Below, piece by piece: positions 54,772 through 64,000 of a DNA stretch of 64,000 nucleotides (its first letter is position 1; every line of letters starts with the position of its first letter). The DNA lies in contig OX123190.2 in assembly GCA_944739405.2 (NCBI GenBank), positions 83,395,086 through 83,459,085 of the forward strand, read 5' to 3'. Source of the stretch: Euclidia mi. Lineage: Eukaryota > Arthropoda > Insecta > Lepidoptera > Erebidae. The position numbers and the translations under genes were made by a program. Under the pieces are notes generated by a model. It was not told the origin of the DNA. It searched no databases and saw nothing but the letters and a program-made list of their open reading frames with translations.

Positions 54772-55067
54772 GTGGTAGCCTCGGTGTCCGGGACGTGGCG
54801 GACAAGCTCCAGGAGAGCCGCCTGAGATGGTATGGCCATCTAATGCGCAGACCAGAGGGGTATATAGGTCGAAAATGTCTAGAGAGGGAAGTACCCGGTA
54901 ATCGGCCTTTTGGCGCCCCAAGAAGCGTTAGATTGACATCGATAAGAAGCGATATAAGTGCCAACGGATTGACTTTGGAGGATGTAAAATACCAGGTAAA
55001 ATGGAGAAAGTTGAGTAGGAAGGCGGACCCTGGTATAGACCATTTACCGGGATTAATAATATTCTAA
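54772..55067 (+). pseudogene. C-terminal fragment of a LINE reverse transcriptase
   Basis: GSLGVRDVADKLQESRLRWY, GHLMRRPEGYIGRKCLEREV and NGLTLEDVKYQVKWRKLSRK are the usual C-terminal blocks of insect RTE/CR1-like polyproteins. The catalytic domain is absent. Confidence 0.85.
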
Positions 55068-55084
55068 TATTCTACTATATTCTA

Positions 55085-55325
55085 CTTTATTCCCACACCA
55101 TCTACCTAGTCCCAAACTAAGCAGAGCTTGTATTATGGATAGGTACTAGATAATAGATAAACATAAATATATCCTTTTTTTTGTAAATATTATACATAGG
55201 AACACCCAGACCAAGACAAACATCCATGTTCATGCACACAAATGTTTGACTTGAGCGGGAATCGAACCCGCGACCTACGACGTAGCAGTCGCTTACACTC
55301 CCGCTACGCCAACCGGTTGTCGAAT
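55085..55325 (-). mobile_element. tRNA-headed SINE (family D)
   Basis: The minus-strand head reads GGCGTAGCGGGAGTGTAAGC then CGCGGGTTCGATTCCCGCTC (B box). A body with GTTTGTCTTGGTCTGGGTGT and a tail with TAATACAAGCTCTGCTTAGT follow. This head is unrelated to families A-C. Confidence 0.75.
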
Positions 55326-55364
55326 TAATAATCGCCAAGAAGAAGTCGTAGGCTGTATTTTTTA

Positions 55365-55585
55365 AACTAGAGGACGCCAGTAGCTACGCCTGCATTTTTT
55401 TAAATTTACCCGTTAGGCCGATCCCGTGGGAATTTCGGGAAATCCCTTCTTAGTGCACCCCTACGATCTCCAAGGAACATACATGCCAAAGTTTCAGCTT
55501 GCTGTGCCCAATAGTTTCGGCTGTAGCGTGTCTGTCAGTCAGTAAGTAATGCAAGGATTTTATATATTAAGATATTCACAATTTG
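55365..55585 (-). repeat. Dispersed repeat (family F)
   Basis: Antisense copy from CTAGAGGACGCCAGTAGCTA through GGAATTTCGGGAAATCCCTT and CAAGGAACATACATGCC to GGATTTTATATATTAAGATA. Full length relative to the 50.1-kb copy. Confidence 0.7.
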
Positions 55586-56172
55586 ATTTCGCGTATCTCA
55601 AATTTTGAACACACGAGTAACGCTGAGATAAGAAACAAAAATCCGAGTATAGCCGCGGGGCACAGCTATTTCTAAACCATACATTGTAATGTTATCTATA
55701 TACATATATTACCTACATATGCGCATTGGTCTAGTAATCAGGGCTGCTGTTAGCCACGGCGTACGCTTCATTATATATTTAAGCGTGTAAGGTTGAACGA
55801 TTTGTTTCGTTCTACACATATACCCGTCCCTTTCTTACTACAGCTATTTAAATATAACGCATAGCTTTCTCTTTCTAGTTACTGATTAAATTGTTGCACT
55901 GGGCATTGTGTTAATTTATTGCTTTGAATGATTTTCGTTCTTTGGCTTAGGTACCTACTTCTGTTGATATTGGGCTGTGTAAGACAGACAGCATTTGGAT
56001 TAGAAATGGTGCCTATACAAAGAAAACTCTGATCGAAATCAATCCTTGAATTCTGTTACGTGTATTGTTTGGGTTTCGATGCCTCAATAGTGAACGCAAT
56101 TTCATAACTTGTCTTTGCCAAAGAAACGAATCCTGAACTAAATGAGCAGCTTAATTCAAATGCAACATATCA
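55586..56172. other. PKC intron, nothing recognised
   Basis: No repeat, RNA gene or open frame could be supported in this stretch. Confidence 0.4.
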
Positions 56173-56460
56173 TCCTCCTAGCGTTATCCCAGTCGCAACC
56201 CGGGATCCACTTACTAGTCTAACCGGATTTGACTGAATATTAGCTTTTCCACAGAGCGACTGCCTGTCTGACCTCCGCAACCTAAAGGGATATCGAATAA
56301 TACGGGTTGCAGACCAAGAGCTAAGCTAAGTTAGTTTGAATAGTTTGCGGTCTGCACACAAGTATGGAAAACTGCGTCAGCTATGCGAGCTAAGCTAAAC
56401 TAACTTAGCTTAGCTCTTGGTCTGCAACCCGCATAATAGCGACTTTCCATGGCTAAGCTA
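56173..56460 (-). mobile_element. SINE 3' portion (family A), split by a MITE
   Basis: TAGCGTTATCCCAGTCGCAA, AACCGGATTTGACTGAATAT and GCGACTGCCTGTCTGACCTC match the antisense family A tail. The sequence breaks at 56297 and resumes after 56436 with TTTCCATGG. Confidence 0.75.
56301..56433. mobile_element. Short palindromic MITE nested in a SINE
   Basis: TACGGGTTGCAGACCAAGAG then CTAAGCTAAGTTAG is inverted at the other end, finishing CTGCAACCCGCA; arms are about 34 bp with one mismatch. TAA is repeated on both sides (56298-56300 and 56434-56436). A three-base TAA/TTA target suits Harbinger-type elements. It interrupts the SINE. Confidence 0.8.
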
Positions 56461-56469
56461 ACTTTATGT

Positions 56470-56695
56470 GGTATATTATTTTATATAGACTCACGCCTAT
56501 ATCCGCGAAGGAGTAGTCAGAGGTGTAATATGACACCCACATTTTGCCATGAATGTTTAGTTCCCACGTAATAGAGGATTCCGTGCTGATACTTATTGAG
56601 AATTCGGAAACACTCAGTAGGTAATACTTTTGCCCGACCCAGGAACTTACAATCAGCAAACGCATACGCTATCCACTGTACCACGGAGACAGTCT
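56470..56695 (-). mobile_element. SINE (family B), antisense, diverged
   Basis: TATAGACTCACGCCTATATC, GGAGTAGTCAGAGGTGTAAT, GTTCCCACGTAATAGAGG and TTTTGCCCGACCCAGGAACT are the inverse of the 39.4-kb copy, ending at a degraded tRNA-like head. Confidence 0.65.
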
Positions 56696-56699
56696 TCGT

Positions 56700-56905
56700 A
56701 TGTGGTATCTTCTAAACTAATATTATAAAGAGGAAAAATTTGTATTTTTGTTTGTAATGGATAAACTCAAAAACTACTGGACCGATTTAAAAAAAATTTC
56801 ACCATTAGAAAGCTACATTATCTGCGAGTAACATAGGCTATATTTTATTTTAGAAAAAATAGGGGTCCGTCAGGACGCAAGTGAAACCGCGGGAAACGGC
56901 TAGTT
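56700..56905. repeat. Dispersed repeat, about 200 bp
   Basis: CTAATATTATAAAGAGGAAA through AAACTACTGGACCGATTTAA, AACATAGGCTATATTTTATT and GTGAAACCGCGGGAAACGGC. Class not determined. Confidence 0.6.
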
Positions 56906-57129
56906 TCTAAATAAATGTAAATAAATATAAAAACAAATTTCGTATTATTGTTGTCAGCATGTTAAATGAAATTTTATCGGAAGCTCGGTAGCTCGTTTAA
57001 TCACGTTATACGCGGCCATTGTATTCACGAAACGGCCGTGCAAATGGTTTATACACGACACATATACAACAACACTTGATTAAATCTATATGTGTACGCT
57101 AGGATTAGCACTCGGATTCAGCCGGGGTT

Positions 57130-57575
57130 ACGGTGAGATGTCATCATCATGATATCAGCCGAAAGACGTCCACAGCTGGACATAGGCCTCCTCCAAGGCT
57201 CTCGACATGGACAGCACCTGAGCAACCCGCATTTATCCATTGAGATGTACTGAGGGCAAGCAGCGATAGCCTAGTGGAGAGACCGACGGACTGCCATGCA
57301 GAGGGTCTCGGGTTGGAATCCACGGCGCGCACCAATGACTTTTCGGAGTCATGTGCGTATTTAATTTTTAATTATCGCTTGCTAAACGGTGAAGGAAAAC
57401 ATCGTGAGGAAACCTGCATGACTGAGAGTTCTCCATAATGTTCTCGAAAAACATGTGACGTCTGCCAACCCGCCTTGGCCAGCGTGGTGGACTATGGCCT
57501 TACCCTTCCCATAGTGAGAAGAGGCCCGTGCTCAGCAGTGGGACAGTTTATATACAGGGCTGATGATGAAGAATT
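57130..57575 (+). mobile_element. LINE-tail fragment followed by SINE (family A head)
   Basis: 57130-57250 carries CAGCCGAAAGACGTCCACAG and GAGCAACCCGCATTTATCC. From about 57253 a SINE begins with GCAGCGATAGCCTAGTGGAG, has GTCTCGGGTTGGAATCC as a B-box region, then GGAAAACATCGTGAGGAAAC, and ends GCAGTGGGACAGTTTATATA then GGGCTGATGATGAAG. Its 3' half differs from the 1790-2153 copy, so the head is shared by two SINE families. Confidence 0.75.
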
Positions 57576-57798
57576 CAGTCTAATTAATATAGCACAGCAA
57601 CAGGTAAATTATAATTTTAATTCATAAACGCTCATCGCTATTGTTATGTACCTAGTCATGTGCCCAATATAATGAATATCATACTTATTATTACGAATGA
57701 AAACAAATATTATAAATGCGAAACCTTGTCTGACTGTTACGCTTTTACAGCTGAACTGTTGAACCGATTTTCATACAATTTAACATGAAGATAGTTAA

Positions 57799-58342
57799 AG
57801 CATAGTCAAATAAGAATAGTAGGTTAGCTAAGGCCGCTCGGCGAGTTAATTGCCGACTCTTGCGTTGACGCATGGGTTGTCACTTGTTTACACCGCGGCG
57901 CCGGCTTTGGCAGCGCGCGCGCTTTTTCGCCGCTTTTTTAAGTGATCGCGCTGAATACTTCACAATTTAAGCTTGAATATTTTCTTTTCAAATACCTACT
58001 GACTACCTAAGTGTTATATAACTATCTAAATGCCTTTTATAATGAGAAAAAGTAACAAGTTTAATTTACTGTCGTTTAACACATTGTATAATATTAATAA
58101 CGTTTATTACAAAACTGAATGTATATAAACTATTCGAGCGGGCGAGCAGTGTAGTACCTACATGAATGCGCGCGATCAGACGCGCGGCGCATCCCGTAAT
58201 GAAGCCGCGCTTGCCGCGCTTGTCTATGAGATTGTGTGCGTGAAAAGTGCGTGCGTACACGGCGCCGGCGACTCACGCGTACATTCAAACCGGCGGCGGC
58301 CCATTTGAATGAAGCTATCCTACTATTCTTTTTGTTCTATGG
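57799..58342. mobile_element. PiggyBac-like MITE (544 bp) flanked by TTAA
   Basis: TTAA at 57795-57798 and 58343-58346. The left arm starts AGCATAGTCAAATAAGAATA then GTAGGTTAGCT. The right arm, read inward, starts CCATAGAACAAAAAGAATAG then TAGGATAGCT. The internal GC-rich blocks near each end are also partly inverted (GCGGCGCCGGC at 57896; GGCGCCGGCG at 58261). No transposase frame. Confidence 0.75.
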
Positions 58343-58346
58343 TTAA

Positions 58347-58699
58347 AGGATCCAATTCTTACCTTTATCTATATTATTATTATTTTTACCTCAGTGGACT
58401 ATTTGACTATTTATGGAACAGTCAAATATGTATTAGTACCTAAGTTTACCGTAGATTTGAAGCGGCATATCATTTTAAATTGGGAATAATGTCATTCGCG
58501 TACCGAACACAAAATCACCGTACGAATAACCAGAATATACAGTGTATTGGCACATCAAAACGATTTAATATTAACCAGTCTCTCATACAAGCAAATGATC
58601 ATCGCTTGACAAAGTTAATTGGGGGACATACGGGTAGCGTGCTCTGCGAGGCGTGAACCCGAGCTCACTGGTTTATATCAAAGTAGAGGAAATATAGGC
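58347..58699. other. PKC intron, nothing recognised
   Basis: AT-rich DNA without an identifiable repeat or gene. Confidence 0.4.
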
Positions 58700-59065
58700 A
58701 GCTAGGCCCGCCATTCTTTTTTAATTAACAGTTTCTGCCCGATGCTATGAGATTTTCAGGAAATCCCATCTTAGTGCACCCCTACGGTTCCCAAGGAACA
58801 TCATCATCATCTTCAGCCCTGTATATATACTGTCCCTCAGCCGGGCACGGGCCTCTTCTCACTATGAGAAGGTTTAGGCCATAGTCCACCACGCTGGCCA
58901 AGTGCGGGTTGGCAGACTTCACATGTCTTTCGAGAACATTGTGGAGAACTCAAGGAACATACATGCCAAATTTGAGCTTCCTGCACTTAATAGTCTTGGC
59001 TGTAGCTTGTCTGTCAGTTAGTCTGTAACGCATGGATTTTACCTAATAATATACAGATTAAACGT
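58700..59065 (-). repeat. Dispersed repeat (family F) interrupted by a SINE
   Basis: GAAATCCCATCTTAGTGCAC then TTCCCAAGGAACAT, a break at 58802-58950, then AAGGAACATACATGCCAAAT, TAGTCTTGGCTGTAGCTTGT and GTAACGCATGGATTTTACC. The two halves join into the same repeat as 55365-55585. Confidence 0.75.
58802..58950 (-). mobile_element. Truncated SINE with 10-bp target duplication
   Basis: CAAGGAACAT is exactly duplicated at 58792-58801 and 58951-58960. The insert starts CATCATCTTCAGCCCTGTAT and contains CGGGCACGGGCCTCTTCTCA and CACCACGCTGGCCAAGTGCG. This is the inverse of the 3' half of the 57.3-kb SINE, 5'-truncated. Confidence 0.85.
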
Positions 59066-59734
59066 TGCCCGCTGTTTCACCCGCCATTCCCCGTCCATTG
59101 AACTGTTGAAACACATCACTCGCCCGTGGTATATCCTTCTAGCTTTTTTACTTTTTTCCTGCTCCTAAGGGTCTAAGCGTGTCACGTAGTTTATTACCTT
59201 GCTCATAAATGTGGCTAAAACACAAAAATGTTAATGCCAGAGATACGTGCATTGCAAGAAAACAAACTCTTCATAATCATAATCCTAGCACTGTCCCAGT
59301 TGCTATCCAAGACCCTTGCCTTTAAGCCCACGGGGTCCAACAAACTCTCAACTTTATTATATAGTATAGCAGGTATAGATATATCTATCTCCATCCTACT
59401 TCTCATATACCTTACGTATTAAAATCGTCGAGCGAAATCGATCACGGAAATCGCAGCATCATTTCCAAACGGTTGATACTACCGATAACTTCATAAAAAC
59501 GGCTGGTAAGATTGGAGTTCTCGTTTTAAAATATTACCTGTGAAGTGTTCCAGTTATATTTGAATTCTGATGCCAGATTTTATTTAATTTTTAATGTTTT
59601 ATTATGATGATGATTAAAACCGAAACTTTACAATTAAGTATTTAATAGTTTTTATTTTGGTACCAGTACGTATAATTAAAATGTTTATCGGGATATATAC
59701 TTGTACTACATCAGTACTATTTCCACTCGGCAGC

Positions 59735-60395
59735 GATAGCCTAGTGGAGATACCAACAGGTTCGAATCCGCGGCGCGTACCAATGACTTTTCGGAGTTAT
59801 GTGCGTATTGAATTGTAAATTATCGCTTGCCCTGTGCCTCAGAGAGCACATTAAGCCGTCGGTCCAGGCTGTCATGAAGATCTTTGACAGTCGTTATAAG
59901 GAGTCAGTACCCATGAATAACTGACACGGCATAGCTATATTCCATGGTTTAGACAACCCTGGAATATAGCTATCCCTTTGGGTTGCGGAGGTGAGACAGG
60001 CAGTCGCTCTGTGGAAAAGCTAATATCCAGTCAAATCCGGTTAGAGCGGTTTCAGATTAGCGTATTTTTCTGCGCGTATACGGTCGTTTCAGCATACGCG
60101 CTTACACGCGCGCTACATTACGCGCTTCAAAAAACCAGACTCACGTAAACGGGCGTATTCACTCGAAACGGTAGTGACGTCTTGTCAGTGTCAACATGGA
60201 TTCTGACGGCTCGTGGTTGTACGAGCTTACAAGCGCGTTAAGGCTCGTACGAGTTGCGCGTGTGCCAATAGGCGCGCCTATACGCGCCTACATGCGCTTC
60301 CAAATACGAGCTTATACGCGCGTATAAAACGCTAATCTGAAACCGCCCTTAGACTAGAAAGCGGACCCGAGTTCAAACTGGGATAACGCTAGTAG
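59735..60395 (+). mobile_element. SINE (family A), full length but split by a MITE
   Basis: Runs from GGCAGCGATAGCCTAGTGGA and AGGTTCGAATCCGCGGCG through GAAGATCTTTGACAGTCGTT and CAGTCAAATCCGG to TTAGACTAGAAAGCGGACCC and GGGATAACGCTAG. The interruption is at 60044-60348. Confidence 0.85.
60044..60348 (+). mobile_element. Harbinger-type MITE (305 bp) nested in a SINE
   Basis: The left end GAGCGGTTTCAGATTAGCGT and the right end ACGCTAATCTGAAACCGCCC are inverted with one mismatch. TTA is duplicated at 60041-60043 and 60349-60351, the Harbinger target. Near 60196 lies ATGGATTCTGACGGC, encoding MDSDGS, possibly the vestigial transposase start seen in the Harbinger fragment at 11209 (MNSDEE). Confidence 0.8.
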
Positions 60396-60399
60396 GAAC

Positions 60400-62134
60400 T
60401 GTACTTATTATAATAGAGCCTTGTTAGGGAGCTAGACTACGTCTTTGTTCTCTATTTCTCGAAGAGCTAAACTAAATACCGCGCAGGCGAAGTCTGCCCT
60501 TATTCTATATTTTATTCATCGAGCATTACTAGGCAGTATTGGATTGGCACCATTCAGATACTACAATAGAGGTTATAAAGTGCCACCCAGCGAACACTGC
60601 TATAACCCTTTCACGATTCAAGTTTTAATGTTCGCTTTTAACAATATATTTGTGCACTTTCTTATCGAGCATTAAACTTTTTCTTATCTTAAAATGTGAG
60701 TGAATGATTTTGCTCATTATTATATATTTTTCCGCTATATAGTCTTCGTATTAGAGATTTGGCGGTTTAAAAGTGCACTCTGCCTTCTTGAAAAAATAGT
60801 ACGAGAATGTGTGATTTACGTTACGGAGTCATTTTGCTAGAAATTTTAGGGGACTTTTACAATCGTATACATGGTTAAAAGAACCTAAGATTCTATTTTC
60901 TAGTAACTTATCTCGTAAAATATCGTAGTAGGCCAGTAATGATGACTAATACTTCGAATCGACCAACAGGTGGGCAAAAAATTATAACATTTTCCTTGTT
61001 TTGTTTAGTATTAATGAGCACGAAATATTTCACGTTAAAATGACTCGCGAAATTCTTTGCCCAATATTTTGAATCAAGATCCCTTTATCTAGGAAGCGAA
61101 TAAGATACAGGCTCCGCAAATAATTTGACTTTGATCACAAAAAAAAAAAAAATAACAATAGAAAAAGTTGTCGATTCATTTTGAATAAAGAATTGTGTAA
61201 TTGATCTTGTGGCAGTCCGCAGTCGCAACGTTACTTTCGATGAGTAATGAGCTCATAAAAACACATCCGCTTAAGTGCGTGTATGTGAACTCCACATGAG
61301 ATGATAATATTACGTCACCACATCTACGTGTGCGACCTTGGCGTACGTTTTACAGCACTGTATCGGCCAACGGTATTCGAAAATGGCCTGCAGCTGTGAC
61401 GATATTTGTTTGTATATTTACATAATTATGAGTTATCTATGCGAAAATTTGCTTTTTTGTGACGTGGAAGATATGATTGGCAATCTCGCGACGATGTTGT
61501 TGTAAATATATGGATAAGACGGTTCAATAAGTTCCGTAGGTATTGTGAAAGATTTTAATATCGGGAAGATCGCAATCGATCCGAGTACCGAGTATTGTGC
61601 TTCTGACAATAGCTCTTCAGTCGTCTTTGTAACGATCTATGCTCAAGATATTTATGAACCAGCAACTTGTAGAAAAAAAAAACATTATAAAAATATTTTA
61701 AACACTGTTGAAATAGGTTGATATACTAGGTGTTATATTTGACAGATGAACGATACGCTGACCTATATCACATAAAAATGCTGCTGTGTTTTGCCTAGCA
61801 ATTGATGTTTCCTGTGCTACTCATCCGTGCAAATTGACCAATTAGGAACAGTTGATATTCGTGCGAGGTGACAGGATTGCCAGTTACATTTACTAGAACC
61901 AGTCGTACTATAGAGGACGAAATTCGACCTCATTATTCAGACATTCAGTGCCATTGGAGAGGTCTATATCCAGTTGTGGACTATGACAGGCTGATGATGA
62001 TGATTCAGATCAATTTACGTCTTTCTTTAATGGTCATAAATTGATCATAATGTATAGATGAACTGTGTAAGTCAATGTGTTTGTCTTTGTTATATTAAAC
62101 TTGTAAACTATGAATGGTTTATTTTATCGACATA
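60400..62134. other. PKC intron, little recognised
   Basis: A short SINE tail (GGTCTATATCCAGTTGTGGA then CTATGACAGGCTGATGATGA) lies at 61960-62005 and an A-run at 61139-61152. Nothing else is supported; the 76-codon frame at 60445 has no recognisable domain. Confidence 0.4.
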
Positions 62135-63351
62135 TACAGGGTGTCACAAGACCCATCACCAAGCCAAAGACTTTTTTTTTTTTCTCGCGTACCCGTGTGT
62201 CGGAGGGTCGGGTATCGCTGAAGCATTCCTCGCTACCCCCCGACGGGTATTGGCCCGCCAGGTGGTCAGGCGGGCCCCGAACAAAACCCTAAGGTTCAAA
62301 ACTTTTTAAGGTAGTAGAGCCTTGCTGATTTCAGCATGAATGGGCCGGCTCGACCGGGGACCTCTCACAGGAAATCGACGTAAAGTAACAGTACCTAAAC
62401 TGTTGCGTTTCGTTCGGTGAGTGAGAGTGGCGGAGGCCCTATCCTTTATTCCTTCTCCCTCATCCCACTCCTCATCCTATCCCTTTTCCCAACCCCAAAG
62501 GGCGGCAACGCACTTGTGACTCCTGTGGTGTTGCTTGTGTCCATGGGCGGCGGTAATTGCTTACCATCAGGCGAACCATCTGCTCGTTTGCCGCCTATTA
62601 CCATAAAAAAAAAACCCTTGGCGGCGGATGAAGGTGTTGGGCTCCGCCGCCAAAACACTCAGCGGCCGCAGAGGATAGGGAGGACGGCAACGCAACACCG
62701 CATCTCCTCTTCCTCTGCGGCCCCACCGCGACGCAACGATGGTGCGCCCCCATTTGGTCGCGGGAGATAGGGCGCGCGGCAACGCAACACCGACACGCCT
62801 CTCCTCCCGCGACCGCACTCGACTGCGAGGGACAGAAGAACTGTCCCTCGCTCTCGCCCCTTTGGACGCATCCTGCGCAGGCCTCCGTCAAGCCCACGCG
62901 GAGCGTCCCCTCCTGGATCTCTCTTAGCTTCACCGCGGGTGACCAATCCACGGTTACTGAGCCCCCCCCACCACGACAAGGAGGAGATCCCACGGGGGGG
63001 ACCAAGCCGAAGTCTACTCGTTGTGGACATCATGCCAAGTTATACTAACCAAAAATAATACCTGGGAAACAATTTTTTTTAAGTTTTCACATTTTTTAAA
63101 CCGCAGTTAGGCGCGCGCGTGCAATGCTCAAAATACCTACTTATCGATGGGGTTATAGGGCATCTATAGAACATATTGGCGGGGTAAATGCATCGACTTT
63201 GTACCGAATTAGAAAAATTCTATACTAACTTTGAGCCTCAATATTTCCTGAACCAGTTATTTCCCAGGTATGGTGCCGAAGCAAAAATGTTCGTAGTGAT
63301 TGGTACAACATGGGCTTTCAGTTTTAGTTAAGGGTCTTTTTACACCCTGTA
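62135..63351 (-). mobile_element. TA-flanked MITE with CAGGGTGT termini (copy 3), split by an insertion
   Basis: Ends TACAGGGTGT (62135) and ACACCCTGTA (63351), with TA outside both. The left 35 bp and the portion from 63001 onward match copy 2 (53489-53899). The 831 bp between are foreign. Confidence 0.82.
62170..63000 (-). mobile_element. Retroelement insertion, GC-rich, poly(T) on plus strand, 12-bp target duplication
   Basis: ACCAAGCCAAAG (62158-62169) and ACCAAGCCGAAG (63001-63012) flank the insert. The insert opens with a run of T after AC, so the element is antisense with a poly(A) tail. It contains the common lepidopteran segment GGCGGCAAACGAGCAGATGG (minus strand, near 62580) and a second internal A-tract near 62608. 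The rest is GC-rich, with repeated AACGCAACACCG blocks at 62690 and 62780. Overlapping frames of 60-135 codons here reflect GC richness and not genes. Confidence 0.75.
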
Positions 63352-63839
63352 TATGCATTTCTAATATTAGCTTTCTGCACTCTTTCGTCATTTAGCAGCA
63401 CTTAGGTTGTCCCAAACATACGTCTTCCACATCATTTTCCTAAAAAAAAGGAACAAAATTAACTTTACGTATTAATATTTAAAAATGGTTATTCCTTGTT
63501 TTAAAAAGTCTACCTGGCTTTTGTGTGCTATCAAAATTGATCGGATCAAATCTATTTAATTATAAAGCTATGTGTTTCTAAAGTGAGTATCAGTATCTAT
63601 TGTATTTCGTTTTCAGAATATTCGAGAATAAAGTACGTTCTATATAGCATCGCTAACATCAGTGCAATTTCATCTGACGTTAAAAGCTTTCCCACTATGC
63701 AGTTTCCGCACCTTTGTCGCGTAATTTTAGAGCGTTAATTAAGTTTTTGACAACAGAAGCTTTAATGGCGATAGCTGTTAAAAATTATAGTGCTGTTAGC
63801 GTTAGTGGTAATTATTGTTAAATATCCTATTAATTCACT
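63352..63839. other. PKC intron, nothing recognised
   Basis: No feature supported. Confidence 0.4.
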
Positions 63840-64000
63840 TATAATTCTTTAATTATCGTTTGCCCGGAGTGCGTCGGAGAGCACGTTAAACCGTCGTTCC
63901 CGGCTGTCATGAAGATCTTTGACAGTCGTTACGGGGAGTCAACACCCTCAAATAAACTGATACTGGTCCAAACCATGGAATATCGCTATCCTTTCGGCAG
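63840..64000 (+). mobile_element. SINE (family A), cut by the window end
   Basis: AATTATCGTTTGCCCGGAGT, GAAGATCTTTGACAGTCGTT and CCATGGAATATCGCTATCC match the body of the 59.7-kb copy. The tRNA-like head is missing. Confidence 0.75.

Noticed and set aside
55240..55325. Possible tRNA gene (GGGTTCGATTCCCGC)
   Set aside because: It is the head of a SINE with a long non-tRNA body. The same applies to the B boxes near 2093, 39432, 57310 and 59760; none folds into a complete tRNA with a sensible anticodon arm.
59215..59422. Frames of 63-64 codons, one with a hydrophobic segment
   Set aside because: The underlying DNA is a dispersed-repeat tail (CAACAAACTCTCAACTTTAT...), and both strands are open by chance.
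62417..63033. Overlapping GC-rich frames of 60-135 codons
   Set aside because: They lie on several frames of a GC-rich retroelement insertion bounded by a target-site duplication, and show no domain.

Overview
This is a eukaryotic, intron-rich, transposon-rich window, almost certainly from a moth or butterfly (Lepidoptera). The evidence is an insect-type split gene structure, many tRNA-headed SINEs ending in TGATGATGATG tails that are typical of Lepidoptera, and remnants of RTE-like LINEs, Ty3/gypsy, Harbinger, piggyBac-like, hAT-like, pogo-like and P-like elements. I see no bacterial features. The species cannot be named from the sequence alone.

Two host genes are recognisable, arranged head to head. 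On the minus strand, 12 coding exons (32058 down to 9300) join in frame into a 605-residue orthologue of RacGAP50C/tumbleweed (vertebrate RACGAP1, MgcRacGAP), the centralspindlin GTPase-activating subunit. It has an N-terminal coiled coil, an atypical C1 zinc domain and a RhoGAP domain with its arginine finger. On the plus strand, the first coding exon of a conventional protein kinase C (33161-33345) carries the pseudosubstrate and the start of C1A. No later exon was found, so positions 33346 to 64000 are read as its very long first coding intron. About 1.1 kb separates the two start codons, probably a shared promoter region.

The most striking object is a 6-kb array (16532-22499) of about 46 copies of a 126/132-bp unit inside the RacGAP gene. 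The unit derives from the gene's own C1-domain exon 8: each copy repeats the 3' half of that exon plus its splice donor (CTA|GTGAGT) and about 20 bases of intron. Exon 8 appears to end at the first copy, leaving some 45 further donor sites in the intron. Both unit lengths are multiples of three and the exon frame is open across most of the array, so use of a distal donor would add repeats to the protein without a frameshift.

Layout: 1-9.3 kb, minisatellite, SINEs and low-information DNA; 9.3-32.1 kb, RacGAP, with introns holding a Harbinger 5' end, a broken Ty3/gypsy pol, a mariner-type MITE, an RTE LINE, the exon-derived array, a TTAA-flanked 2.5-kb element with a reiterated 12-bp motif, and hairpins; 32.1-33.2 kb, intergenic; 33.2-64 kb, PKC exon and repeat-filled intron. 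That intron holds a P-like MITE carrying a THAP-domain exon, a second isolated THAP exon, a pogo-like element with a psq-type helix-turn-helix peptide, hAT, piggyBac-like and Harbinger MITEs, a 0.75-kb degenerate minisatellite and several nested insertions whose target-site duplications can be read directly.
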